From the NCBI GenBank assembly GCA_021789995.1, contig JAJYIQ010000001.1, positions 124,001 to 188,000 on the forward strand: a stretch of DNA of 64,000 nt, in the 5' to 3' direction. Source of the stretch: a bacterium (GTDB taxonomy: Bacteria; Patescibacteriota; Microgenomatia; UBA1406; GWC2-37-13). Of the stretch, positions 26,866-35,615 are shown piece after piece (the stretch's first letter is position 1; every line of letters begins with the position of its first letter). Made by a program: the position numbers and the translations under genes. The notes beneath the pieces are model-generated. The model was not told the DNA's origin. It saw nothing but the letters and a program-made list of their open reading frames with translations, and made no database searches.

Positions 26866-27825
26866 TTATTTATTATATAACTTCGTCAGCTCTGAAACAT
26901 AACGCTTCCATGAAAATTTCCTGACAATTGCCTTAGCATCGAATTTTACTCCTTCGCCCTTTAAAACCTTTTGAACTTTTTCAACAAAATCATATTTATC
27001 GTTTGCCACATTGACATAAGGCGCCAGTTCGGGAATAATGGCCGACTGCAAACCGACGACCGGCGTTCCCTGCGATAGCGCTTCCAGTACCGGCAGATTG
27101 AAACTTTCGTAATGGGAAGCGGTCAATAAGGCGGTCGCACCCAAATATAAACGCCGCAGTTGCTGCCGGCTGGCCGCTGTTGCTTGTTTCAGTTCGTACC
27201 GTGGAAATTCCTTCATGATCCGGTGCAAAAATCCGGTGTTTTTAATCGGGTGATTCATCCCGACATATAATAAATATTTTTTACGACTTTCGTTGTTCGA
27301 TCGTACAGCGAAAGTCATGTCCGCCGGTACGCCGAAAGGGATGACTTTTACGTTTTTACGATTTGGGAATAATTCATTCATCTCTTTCCTAACTTTTCGA
27401 GAAGAAACGATAATGGTATCGGCCCGTCTGACCATTTCTCCCAAATAAATACTCATCCGCCAAAAAATATCCCGGTAATAATGAGGAAAATAACGGTACG
27501 ACAAACCATGGGAAAAAGCGATGATTTTTGCCCGTGTATACAAAGGAATTGCCTGATTCAAGGCAAGAAAAACATGGCTGTTTTGCAAAAATTCTTCCAG
27601 GCTGACGCGGGTTTTCATCCACAGACGCCGCGGCAAAAGGATGCGGTAATCAGATAGTCCGGTCATTTGCAATTCCAACGGCTTTTGGCACAGCGAATAA
27701 AGAGCATAATAATTATTTTTGTCATAATTGAGGATCGACTGGATTAAGTTGAATGAAAACACATAATTGCCGAATTTATAGCCGGGCGGGGCGCATAAGC
27801 CGCCGGCATCAATGGCGATACGCAT
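26866..27825 (-). CDS. GT4-type glycosyltransferase
   Basis: GT-B fold, 319 residues. The C-terminal half has the sugar-nucleotide signature ESFNLPVLEALSQGTPVVG and KKYLLYVGMNHPIKNTGFL, typical of glycosyltransferase group 1. The N-terminus reads MRIAIDAGGLCAPPGYKFGNY. It overlaps the GT2-flippase gene by 17 bp, so translation is likely coupled. It should add a hexose to the surface glycan. Confidence 0.9.
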   Translation of the reverse strand: MRIAIDAGGLCAPPGYKFGNYVFSFNLIQSILNYDKNNYYALYSLCQKPLELQMTGLSDYRILLPRRLWMKTRVSLEEFLQNSHVFLALNQAIPLYTRAKIIAFSHGLSYRYFPHYYRDIFWRMSIYLGEMVRRADTIIVSSRKVRKEMNELFPNRKNVKVIPFGVPADMTFAVRSNNESRKKYLLYVGMNHPIKNTGFLHRIMKEFPRYELKQATAASRQQLRRLYLGATALLTASHYESFNLPVLEALSQGTPVVGLQSAIIPELAPYVNVANDKYDFVEKVQKVLKGEGVKFDAKAIVRKFSWKRYVSELTKLYNK

Positions 27826-29740
27826 AGTATTTGGCCCAGACTATCCGGGTAATTATAAGTAATATTATCAGATTGACCAGTTCCGACAGGACGGTATTGA
27901 TGCTGGCCGCCATAAATGAATAGCGGGGGATGAAAATCAGGTTCAACCCGAAGTTGAAAATCGTCTGGAAAAGAAAAACAAAAATTACCAGATAAGCCTT
28001 CTTCAGGACATATAGAATATTAAGGAAAACCGAATTAAGAAGCAAAAAAGGCAGGGCGAAAGTTACGGTTTTGAGGACGGGAATCGACGGCTGAAAATTA
28101 CTTTTAAGTATATATGGCAGTATCGGCGGCGCGAGAAAGTATATTCCCAAAGCCGTTCCCAAACCGACGAACGCCAAAAAAACGAGGTCTTTTTTTATCT
28201 TACTGATAAACAAGCGGTTGTTTTTCGCCAGCCGGGCAAAAACCGGCGTTGCCGTGACATTATAACTGGCGGCAATAAAAAGCAAAGCGTCAAAAAATTT
28301 ATAGCCGGCCGAATAAATCCCGACAGCCTCTTCCCCTTTCATTCCCTTGAGTAAAAACACGTCGAGATTGAAATACAGTTCACCGAAAAAGGCGATCAGA
28401 ACGAAAACATACGACTGCTTGATAATCGCCAACCAGCCGGCCGGATCGAATTTAAAAACCAGGCGGCGTAATTCATGGCGAAGTAAAAAGTAATTGGCCG
28501 CAGCATACCCGGCGTAAAAAAGGAAGATAACGATAAACACTGCCAACAGCCGCCGGGTCAGAAACAAAACGGTGATGATCGTCGATATCAGAAACAGGTT
28601 AAAAATAAACGAATTGCGTGAAGATACGAAAATTTTTTCCTTGATGGCGTTCCAAATAAAATAACTGCCGGACATCATATTCGTGAAAATGGCGATCGAC
28701 GTCACCAAAATGTAGATAAAAATTTTCTGGCTACCATGGAATATGATACCCGCCAGGATTACCGTCAGGGCAAAAATAACCAGCGACAGGAAAAATCGTA
28801 GGCTGACCAGTGTTCGAAAACGCTCTTCCTTTTCCGTCGGTAGATGGACGATTCCATAGGAAGTGGTGCCAAAATCGACTAAAGGAGATAGCAGACCGAC
28901 TTGCGCCCAGACCAAAGTATAGATACCGTATTCCGGCACTGTCAGGAAGCGGATGAGGAAAATAAAATTAACAAAATTCAATAACCGGGTAAAAAAGGAC
29001 GATAAATTCATGCTGAAGAAATTGACCAAAAAAGGCCGCTTAACTATCTCCTCGAAGATTGTTTTAGGCGAGCGGATCAATTCGCGGATTTTTTGGCGGA
29101 AATTGCTGTACTGCCAGAAAAAAAATAACCGGTTACGGGCCAGCAGGTAATCTTTTTGCGGGTTGGCTCGGTTGGATACTTCCAGATGCTTATATTTCCA
29201 AGCGGTGTCGATCCCCACTTTTAATTCCATTTGTCTTGCCCGGTAGCAATACTCAACTTCTTCATAATAAATAAAGTATTTTTCGTTAAGGAATCCCAGC
29301 CGGTCGATCGCCTTGCGGTTAACGATCATGAACGAACCGGAAATGAAATCGCGCTCGGCAAAACGCGCATCCGGTTTTTCCTTGATCAAGCCGCCGCTCA
29401 TCCGCCAATGGTCGATTTCTCCGCCGTAATAAGTAATACCATCTTGTTTCATCGCCCCACCCCAGATATCAAAATGGCTTTTTCCGGCCAACAGGTCCTT
29501 GGCAGTCAAACCAACAAGGGAAATATCTGGATTGCTGATAATAAATAAGTCACAACCGTCTTTTATTGCCTGACGGAGGCACTCGTTGATACCGACGGCA
29601 TAACCGCGGTTATCCCGGCGCTTGTCGCTCACATAAAAATGCCAATCGGAAAAACCTAAACCGGCGATTTCCTTTTCCAACCGCCTGATATTTTTTAATT
29701 CCTCAGTCCGGTAAAATGTCGTTACCCAGGCAATTTTCAT
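27809..29740 (-). CDS. GT2 glycosyltransferase fused to a Wzx-like flippase
   Basis: A 643-residue two-part protein. Residues 1-~235 are a rhamnosyltransferase-like GT2 (DNRGYAVGINECLRQA, FIISNPDIS, GSFMIVNRKAIDRLGFLNE, YYEEVEYCYRARQM). From ~240 onward there are about twelve membrane helices with the MOP/oligosaccharide-flippase pattern (LTVPEYGIYTLVWAQVGL, AVGIYSAGYKFFDALLFIA). The fusion would tie addition of a sugar to export of the lipid-linked glycan. It opens the minus-strand glycan operon and starts from a shared ATTATAAT promoter. Confidence 0.88.
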   Translation of the reverse strand: MKIAWVTTFYRTEELKNIRRLEKEIAGLGFSDWHFYVSDKRRDNRGYAVGINECLRQAIKDGCDLFIISNPDISLVGLTAKDLLAGKSHFDIWGGAMKQDGITYYGGEIDHWRMSGGLIKEKPDARFAERDFISGSFMIVNRKAIDRLGFLNEKYFIYYEEVEYCYRARQMELKVGIDTAWKYKHLEVSNRANPQKDYLLARNRLFFFWQYSNFRQKIRELIRSPKTIFEEIVKRPFLVNFFSMNLSSFFTRLLNFVNFIFLIRFLTVPEYGIYTLVWAQVGLLSPLVDFGTTSYGIVHLPTEKEERFRTLVSLRFFLSLVIFALTVILAGIIFHGSQKIFIYILVTSIAIFTNMMSGSYFIWNAIKEKIFVSSRNSFIFNLFLISTIITVLFLTRRLLAVFIVIFLFYAGYAAANYFLLRHELRRLVFKFDPAGWLAIIKQSYVFVLIAFFGELYFNLDVFLLKGMKGEEAVGIYSAGYKFFDALLFIAASYNVTATPVFARLAKNNRLFISKIKKDLVFLAFVGLGTALGIYFLAPPILPYILKSNFQPSIPVLKTVTFALPFLLLNSVFLNILYVLKKAYLVIFVFLFQTIFNFGLNLIFIPRYSFMAASINTVLSELVNLIILLIITRIVWAKYYAYRH

Positions 29741-29749
29741 TTACCGTAT

Positions 29750-29757
29750 ATTATAAT
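29750..29757. promoter_or_regulatory. bidirectional ATTATAAT promoter core
   Basis: ATTATAAT reads TATAAT on both strands. Plus strand: 7 bases to the epimerase ATG at 29765. Minus strand: 9 bases to the flippase-fusion ATG at 29740. The two start codons are only 24 bp apart, so both mRNAs would be leaderless or nearly so. Confidence 0.65.
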
Positions 29758-29764
29758 TGACTGC

Positions 29765-30772
29765 ATGAAAAAAGTACCGGTCAGTCTGGTTACCGGCGGC
29801 GCCGGCTTCATCGGTTCTCACGTTGCCAAACATCTGACAAAAGCGAAACATAAAGTTATCGTTCTCGACGACTTAAGCGGCGGCGACAAGGAAAATATTC
29901 CTACCGCGGCAATATTCGTTGGCGGATCAATTACCGATAATAAATTATTAGCGAAAATATTTAACCGCTACCGTTTCGATTACGTTTTTCATCTGGCCGC
30001 TTATGCCGCCGAAGGCTTAAGTCATTTTATCCGCCGGTTTAATTACATGAATAATGTCGTCGGTTCGGAAAATTTAATAAATTTGTCGGTAAAACATAAG
30101 GTAAAACGGTTTGTTTTTACCTCAAGCATCGCCGTCTATGGCGCTAACCAGACGCCTTTTACCGAAGAAACCGTTCCCCATCCCGAAGATCCGTATGGTA
30201 TCGCCAAATATGCGGTCGAGCTTGACCTGCAAGCCGCCCATCGTTTATTTGGATTAAATTACACAATATTCCGGCCGCACAATGTTTATGGCGAGCGTCA
30301 GAACCTTAACGATCCCTTCCGCAATGTCATCGGCATTTTCATGAGGCAAATCAAGCGGGGTGAACCGATGACGATCTTCGGCGATGGCCGCCAAACCCGC
30401 GCTTTTTCCTATATCGGCGATGTCGCTCCCTATATCTCCGGTTGCATGAACATTAATAAAACCGCCAATCAAATTTATAATATCGGGGCCGATACTCCTT
30501 ACCGCATCCTTGATCTGTCATATATGGTCGCGGCAACAATGGGGGTCAAACCGGATATTATTCATTTGCCGTCAAGGAAAGAAGTGATAGACGCTTATTC
30601 CGATCATCGCAAAGTCCGCCGGGATTTTGGCATCAAAAATACGGTTCCGTTAAATGAAGGGCTGAAAAGAATGGCTACCTGGGCAAAAACGGTTAAGTTG
30701 AAAAAAAAAGCAATAAAATTTCAGCTGGAGTTGTCCAAAAACCTGCCGGTCAGTTGGAAAAAATATTTTTGA
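29765..30772 (+). CDS. NAD-dependent epimerase/dehydratase (UDP-sugar 4-epimerase type)
   Basis: Extended SDR of 335 residues: VTGGAGFIGSHVA, VLDDLSGG, FHLAAYAAEG, the catalytic Ser/Thr region FTSSIAVYG, PYGIAKYAVE (YxxxK) and RPHNVYGERQN. It probably makes an activated sugar for the surrounding glycan cluster. Its 3' end overlaps the convergent GT2 gene by 23 bp. Confidence 0.92.
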   Translation: MKKVPVSLVTGGAGFIGSHVAKHLTKAKHKVIVLDDLSGGDKENIPTAAIFVGGSITDNKLLAKIFNRYRFDYVFHLAAYAAEGLSHFIRRFNYMNNVVGSENLINLSVKHKVKRFVFTSSIAVYGANQTPFTEETVPHPEDPYGIAKYAVELDLQAAHRLFGLNYTIFRPHNVYGERQNLNDPFRNVIGIFMRQIKRGEPMTIFGDGRQTRAFSYIGDVAPYISGCMNINKTANQIYNIGADTPYRILDLSYMVAATMGVKPDIIHLPSRKEVIDAYSDHRKVRRDFGIKNTVPLNEGLKRMATWAKTVKLKKKAIKFQLELSKNLPVSWKKYF

Positions 30773-31538
30773 CGGCGAGCGTAATATAAGTTAGAAACTC
30801 CATGTAGGCAAATCCCAGATCGAGCGGCATCCGCCACCATCCGTCCTTATAACCCTTGCTTTTTATAAACCGCGCCCAAAACATGTGCGGCGGATATAAA
30901 AATATTTTTTTCAGCGAGCTTTTTTCGCCGGCGGCCATTTTTTGCCGGGCGTCGCGGATGGCATAGCCGGTAAATTTTTTATACATCTGCCATAGTGATC
31001 GGTAGGAGTAATGATCAAGATGGCCTTTCAGCTTCCCGGTCTTCTTGCTTTTCAGCTCGAATTTTTCATGGACCAGCCGTGGTGAGATTTGGCCGGTGCC
31101 TCTGCGGAATAAACGCAGCATCGAATAGTTTTCCCCGCCGTATTTCACCCGCCGGCCTAAAAAATGATTGTGGTACGGTATGTAATAACCGGCTATTTTA
31201 TCATTCTGGATCCGCCGTCTGGCGGAGATAGAATCTCTTATTTCCATCTTCAGGGGAGCAGAAACGATTTCATCGCTATCCAAAATCAATATCCATTTTC
31301 CCCTCGCTTTGCCGACGGCATATCTTTTCTGCTTTCCCAAATCCTTTTCATGATGTTTGAATACTTTATAAACTTTACGATCTTGAAGAACTTGATGAAC
31401 TATCCCGATCGTTTTGTCCGTCGAATAATCGTCAACGACGATTATTTCATCCGCCAACCCCCGAACGGATTCCAACGACCGGCCAATCGTTGCCGCGGCA
31501 TTTTTGGTGATCATGACGACGGATAAGGACAATTTCAT
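30750..31538 (-). CDS. family-2 glycosyltransferase
   Basis: A 262-residue GT-A enzyme: VVMITKNAAATIGRSLESV, VVDDYSTDKT, LDSDEIVSAPL and HNHFLGRRVKYGG. It is similar in layout to the GT2 at 26059. Residues ~46-62 (HQVLQDRKVYKVFKHH) come from a short-period DNA repeat at the same structural position as in that gene. It starts 6 bases after the minus-strand TATAAT of a bidirectional promoter. Confidence 0.9.
   Translation of the reverse strand: MKLSLSVVMITKNAAATIGRSLESVRGLADEIIVVDDYSTDKTIGIVHQVLQDRKVYKVFKHHEKDLGKQKRYAVGKARGKWILILDSDEIVSAPLKMEIRDSISARRRIQNDKIAGYYIPYHNHFLGRRVKYGGENYSMLRLFRRGTGQISPRLVHEKFELKSKKTGKLKGHLDHYSYRSLWQMYKKFTGYAIRDARQKMAAGEKSSLKKIFLYPPHMFWARFIKSKGYKDGWWRMPLDLGFAYMEFLTYITLAVKNIFSN
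31352..31402. repeat. short-period repeat inside a GT2 gene
   Basis: Units of the CTTTATAAACTTTACGA and CTTGAAGAACTTGATGAA type code for HQVLQDRKVYKVFKH between conserved motifs. Confidence 0.6.
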
Positions 31539-31544
31539 GAAAAT

Positions 31545-31552
31545 ATTATAAT
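31545..31552. promoter_or_regulatory. bidirectional ATTATAAT promoter core
   Basis: The same 8-base core as at 29750. Plus strand: 8 bases to the radical SAM ATG at 31561. Minus strand: 6 bases to the GT2 ATG at 31538. The start codons are 22 bp apart. Confidence 0.65.
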
Positions 31553-31560
31553 ATACCTAA

Positions 31561-32937
31561 ATGCCACGCTTTAAAAAAATCCTTCTGGTTAATCCCCCGA
31601 AAGTAGACCAGGGCGGTTATACCCCCAGCCCGCTCGGGCTATTGTACTTGGCTTCTTACTTGAAAAATAAAGGAATTAATAATGTCTGCGTTGTCGATGC
31701 GGCCATCCGCGGGGAAAAAATCCTTAGGAAAAAAATTGTCGAATTCAAGCCTGACTTGGTCGGTATTTCCTGTCTTACTCCTGGACGGCATCAGGCACTG
31801 GGCGTAGCTTCATATGCTAAAAAAATCAATCCGAATTGCAAAACTGTCCTCGGCGGCATCCATCCGACATTGATGTGGCACCAGATATTGTCTCATTACC
31901 CGCAAGTCGACTACATTGTTCGGGGTGAAGGGGAAGTGACTTTTTTTGAACTGGTAAAAGGCAAAAAACCGGCCGATATAACCGGACTGGTTTGGAAAAG
32001 ATACGGAAAAATTATCAATAATCCTGACCGGCCACTTATTACGGATTTAAATTCTATTCCGCTGCCTGCTTGGGATTTGGTCGATCCGACTACCTATCCC
32101 CCCTGGGGCATAGGGATCGAAAACGGCATCGATCTCACAAAAGAAACACGATATTCGATTATCTTTTCCCGCGGTTGCATGGGGTGCTGTACTTTCTGTT
32201 CCAGTTGGAAGGTCTGGAAAGGTTACCGTTATCGTAGCGGCCTAAAGGTCGCCGACGAGATCGAATCGCTTGTCCGCCAATTCGGCGCCAAACACTTTGC
32301 CTTTTATGACGATACGCTGACTGGTAACCGTGAGGAAGTTATTAACTTTTGCCGGGAGATTGTCAAGCGTAAAATCCGCGTCGCTATCCACGGCACTACC
32401 CGGGTTGATTTTGTCGATGCTCAATTATTATCATGGATGAAAAAAGCGGGATTTTACGAAATAAGTTACGGGATTGAGTCGGGCTCGCCGTCAATGCTTA
32501 TAAAAATCAATAAGCGTACCGACCTGGAAAAGATCAAGAGGACGGCGAAACTGACAAAAAAGGCAAAAATAAAACTTTGCGCCCTGATGATGTTTGGCCT
32601 ACCAAGAGAAACAAGAGAGGATAAAGAGGAGTCATTAAAATTATTGCGACAAATAAAACCGGACGACATCGGCACTGTCGGCGAGGTCTGGATATTTCCA
32701 GGAACCGCTCTTTATGAGCAGGCGAAAAATGCCCGGCTTATTGACGACCGTTTCTGGCTAAGCCGGAAACCGTATTATATTTATCGTGGCGGGATCGGCG
32801 GCGACTCGATCAACTATTTTCAGCGTTTTAAAGACCAGGTGATTTATCTTTCTTCCTATACCCCACTGGAAAATCAAGTCAGCGTATTCTTTATCAGGCT
32901 GGAAAGGCTATACCGCCGAATCGTTAGAAATAATTAA
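31561..32937 (+). CDS. B12-binding-domain radical SAM protein
   Basis: A 458-residue enzyme with an N-terminal cobalamin-binding-like Rossmann domain (~1-140: LVNPPKVDQGGYTPSPLGLLYLASYLK, VLGGIHPTLM, YIVRGEGE) and a radical SAM core with the cluster motif CMGCCTFC (CxxxCxxC, ~200-207), then GIESGSPSMLIKINKRTD and MMFGLPRETRED. The family performs methylation or rearrangement of varied substrates. The glycan setting suggests sugar or lipid modification, which is inference. The 3' end overlaps a convergent methyltransferase by 30 bp. Confidence 0.9.
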   Translation: MPRFKKILLVNPPKVDQGGYTPSPLGLLYLASYLKNKGINNVCVVDAAIRGEKILRKKIVEFKPDLVGISCLTPGRHQALGVASYAKKINPNCKTVLGGIHPTLMWHQILSHYPQVDYIVRGEGEVTFFELVKGKKPADITGLVWKRYGKIINNPDRPLITDLNSIPLPAWDLVDPTTYPPWGIGIENGIDLTKETRYSIIFSRGCMGCCTFCSSWKVWKGYRYRSGLKVADEIESLVRQFGAKHFAFYDDTLTGNREEVINFCREIVKRKIRVAIHGTTRVDFVDAQLLSWMKKAGFYEISYGIESGSPSMLIKINKRTDLEKIKRTAKLTKKAKIKLCALMMFGLPRETREDKEESLKLLRQIKPDDIGTVGEVWIFPGTALYEQAKNARLIDDRFWLSRKPYYIYRGGIGGDSINYFQRFKDQVIYLSSYTPLENQVSVFFIRLERLYRRIVRNN

Positions 32938-33741
32938 CAGCTGCGCTTCACCGGTATTTAACATGTGGTTAATAAACGAAAGACATTTAAAATATATTCT
33001 TTTTGCCAATGGATATTCAAACCGGTCGTCATCGGAATAACTGGCGTCAATGATTTTAAAACCGTTTTTTTGCAGCAACTGCCGGATCTGTTTTTTGCCG
33101 AAGTGCCAGAAATGTTGCGTCGGCATTAAAAATTCCCAATATTTTTTACGGAGAGAAAAAATGATGTTATCGGTATTGGGCAGACCGATGACGATAATCC
33201 CGCCGGGCTTTAATATTCTTTTAGCCAGCGCCAATTCGCCACCAACGTCTCTTATATGCTCAAGAACATGATTGTAAATAATGACGTCGAATTTCTTCCG
33301 GTGCTTCCTGGTATATATATTAATAGTAGCATTAATGACTGTGCTTCCCAGTCTTTTATTGGCTTTTAAATATTCTTTACGGTTTGGTTCGATACCGGTT
33401 ATATCGTATCCTTCTTTTTTCAGAAGCGATAGCAAGATGCCGGTGGCGCAACCGACATCCAGTATCCGGCCTGCCGGTTTATAACTTTTAATTTTACTAG
33501 CAATTGGCTGAAAAAGTTTTTCAAACTTTCGAACGTCTTTTTCGTAAACGGAAGTATGGCTTTCTTGCGGATCAAAAGCAGCACTATTCTTTGGCGGAAA
33601 TGTTTTCATTGTTCCGCATGTGGCACATTTACCAATAATTATTCCTTCATAATGGGAAAAAATCGTTTCGTTTTGATAACGGATATATTCCCGAAAATCG
33701 CTCTCTTTCCCGCAGCAAACGCATTCGGATTTGAACAACAT
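32908..33741 (-). CDS. zinc-ribbon SAM-dependent methyltransferase
   Basis: Residues 1-~45 hold a Cys4 zinc ribbon (CVCCGK, CATCGT), then a class I methyltransferase with RILDVGCATGILLSLL, IEPNRKEY, VLEHIRDVGGEL and PGGIIVIGLPN. It is 277 residues long. Similar proteins in glycan clusters methylate sugars. It has native base composition, unlike the related upstream gene 15 bp away, which looks like a divergent paralogue acquired separately. Confidence 0.9.
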   Translation of the reverse strand: MLFKSECVCCGKESDFREYIRYQNETIFSHYEGIIIGKCATCGTMKTFPPKNSAAFDPQESHTSVYEKDVRKFEKLFQPIASKIKSYKPAGRILDVGCATGILLSLLKKEGYDITGIEPNRKEYLKANKRLGSTVINATINIYTRKHRKKFDVIIYNHVLEHIRDVGGELALAKRILKPGGIIVIGLPNTDNIIFSLRKKYWEFLMPTQHFWHFGKKQIRQLLQKNGFKIIDASYSDDDRFEYPLAKRIYFKCLSFINHMLNTGEAQLLIISNDSAV

Positions 33742-33756
33742 ATTTAAAAAAATACC

Positions 33757-34620
33757 TCACCTCTCAGCGATTAAAAAAATAAGCCCACCGAGTTCTAACC
33801 TCCAAATAGTTTTTCTTGCTAAGATATAAAATGGTATAAATAACCCAAAAAAAATACCCTTTAATAATTTTCGAATGATACTAATATCAATATTTGCAAA
33901 ATTTCCATCCATATTTTTTTTAAAATCATATAAATCTTCGTAAGTTGAAAAGTATCTAATTTTATAACCGGTCTTATTAAGCATTAATTTAATAGAATTT
34001 GGTGAAAACATGAATTTATGATCTTCTACCATCCACCATGACCATTGTTTACATAACTTTGCCATTAAACTCTGATAATTTGGAGTTTGTATTACTAAAA
34101 TCGCATTTTCACTCATTAAACCAGCTATCTTTTGAAGAGTAAGAATAGGTTTTTGGAAGTGCTCAATAACATCAAGTGCTATTACAATGTTATATTTATA
34201 AGTATTTTTTTTTATAAACTCTTCAAAACTTTTTTTATAAACTTTAATATCTTTAGCATATTTAGTTTCTAAATATGGTTCTAATATTTCAACTTCATAA
34301 CTTGATAAATTATTTAATATTGAACTAAATAAACCGAACCCTCCTCCTATATCTATAACTTTTCCCTTATTTTTATATTTCTGAATGATTGACATAAGTC
34401 TTCTTGACCTTTTAATAATTTTTTTGGATTCAACTGAGTAATTATTGAAGTTGTACATCTGACCCAATTTGTTTTGTAAAACTTTTTTAAATTCATGATT
34501 AGTTATAGTAACTATCTTGCAGTTTGTGCACTCGTAAATATCGGCTTTTCCGATTTTACGTATTAGCTTCATTTTTCCTTTGCATATAATGCATCTTTTT
34601 ACACTGTCATGATATTCCAT
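33757..34620 (-). CDS. zinc-ribbon SAM-dependent methyltransferase of foreign composition
   Basis: 287 residues with the same plan as its neighbour: N-terminal Cys pairs (CIICKG, CTNCKI), then GKVIDIGGGFGLFSSIL, ILEPYLETKY, VIALDVIEHFQKP and a C-terminal hydrophobic stretch (LLKGIFFGLFIPFYILA) that may sit on the membrane. The DNA is very AT-rich (two 60-base lines I counted are about 17% and 22% GC against ~40% or more in flanking genes). This points to recent transfer together with the 5' part of the next gene. It starts 4 bp from the divergent lipase frame. Confidence 0.9.
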   Translation of the reverse strand: MEYHDSVKRCIICKGKMKLIRKIGKADIYECTNCKIVTITNHEFKKVLQNKLGQMYNFNNYSVESKKIIKRSRRLMSIIQKYKNKGKVIDIGGGFGLFSSILNNLSSYEVEILEPYLETKYAKDIKVYKKSFEEFIKKNTYKYNIVIALDVIEHFQKPILTLQKIAGLMSENAILVIQTPNYQSLMAKLCKQWSWWMVEDHKFMFSPNSIKLMLNKTGYKIRYFSTYEDLYDFKKNMDGNFANIDISIIRKLLKGIFFGLFIPFYILARKTIWRLELGGLIFLIAER

Positions 34621-35615
34621 ATATATGTATTTGTGGATTATAATCCATAGACATTTAAAATATTTTATGAAACACTGTTTTTTAATGATTAAAAAAATAT
34701 TATTTCTTTTCCTCTTTAATATTCTTTTTTTGACTCGTGTAAAAGAAATTCTAGCTCAAGAGTTCGTTAAATACACCAATAATCCAATTATTACATATGA
34801 TTCTAACATAAGCTGGAAAAGTCAGCATGTCGCAGGTCCGTTCGTAATCTTCGATAATGGTATTTTTAAAATGTGGTATAGTGCACATAACGGAACACGA
34901 TGGAGTATTGCGTATGCTACTTCCACAGATGGTATTAATTGGTCTGATTATCCAACTAATCCCGTACTTACTCCCTCACTTGACGGCACAGAAGGTCATG
35001 TCCTTACACCTAAGATAATAAAAAATTCCGATAATAATTATTTCCTTTACTATTCAGCGACTCCAGACAATTCATCTTATATTGAAATTAGAACAGCTCA
35101 ATCCAATGATGGTATTAACTGGCACAAATTAGGTAACTATAATATTACATTAACTCAACCATGGGAAAAATGGGGAATAGCATATCCTATGGTTACTAAA
35201 GATTCACTTGGTTATCATATGTGGTATGATTCGCATGATGGAAATGTATGGAGAAATGGCTATGCAACATCAAACGATGGTCTAACGTGGACAAAATCAA
35301 ATAATAATCCACTATCATGGTATATTGGTAATGCTTCAGGAGCATTGTTCGTGTTAAATAAAGAATCAAAAATGATTGGTTGGAAACATGGTGGGTATGG
35401 TAAAGCAACTTCAATATACCAAGCTGAATCAATAGATTATATAAACTGGATTAACCAAAAATCAATAATATCGATTAGTGGTAATCCAAATAATTTTGAT
35501 AGCGACTCTATTTATGCTCCATCAGTTATTATCAAGGATAATAAAGAATATTTATATTACGCAGGATCTAACGGTCAACATCTGCAGATTGGTCTTGCGA
35601 TTAGGGAAGATGCTG
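33757..35615. other. AT-rich island ending inside a gene
   Basis: The methyltransferase gene and the first third of the propeller-lipase gene share very low GC and an AAT/ATT/AAA-heavy codon style. Near 35615 composition switches within a few codons to the GCC/CCG/GGC-rich native style. No terminal repeats, integrase or tRNA flank it. Confidence 0.75.

Noticed and set aside
33757-35615. AT-rich island as a classical mobile element
   Set aside because: No transposase, integrase, terminal repeats or target duplication is visible; only composition supports transfer.
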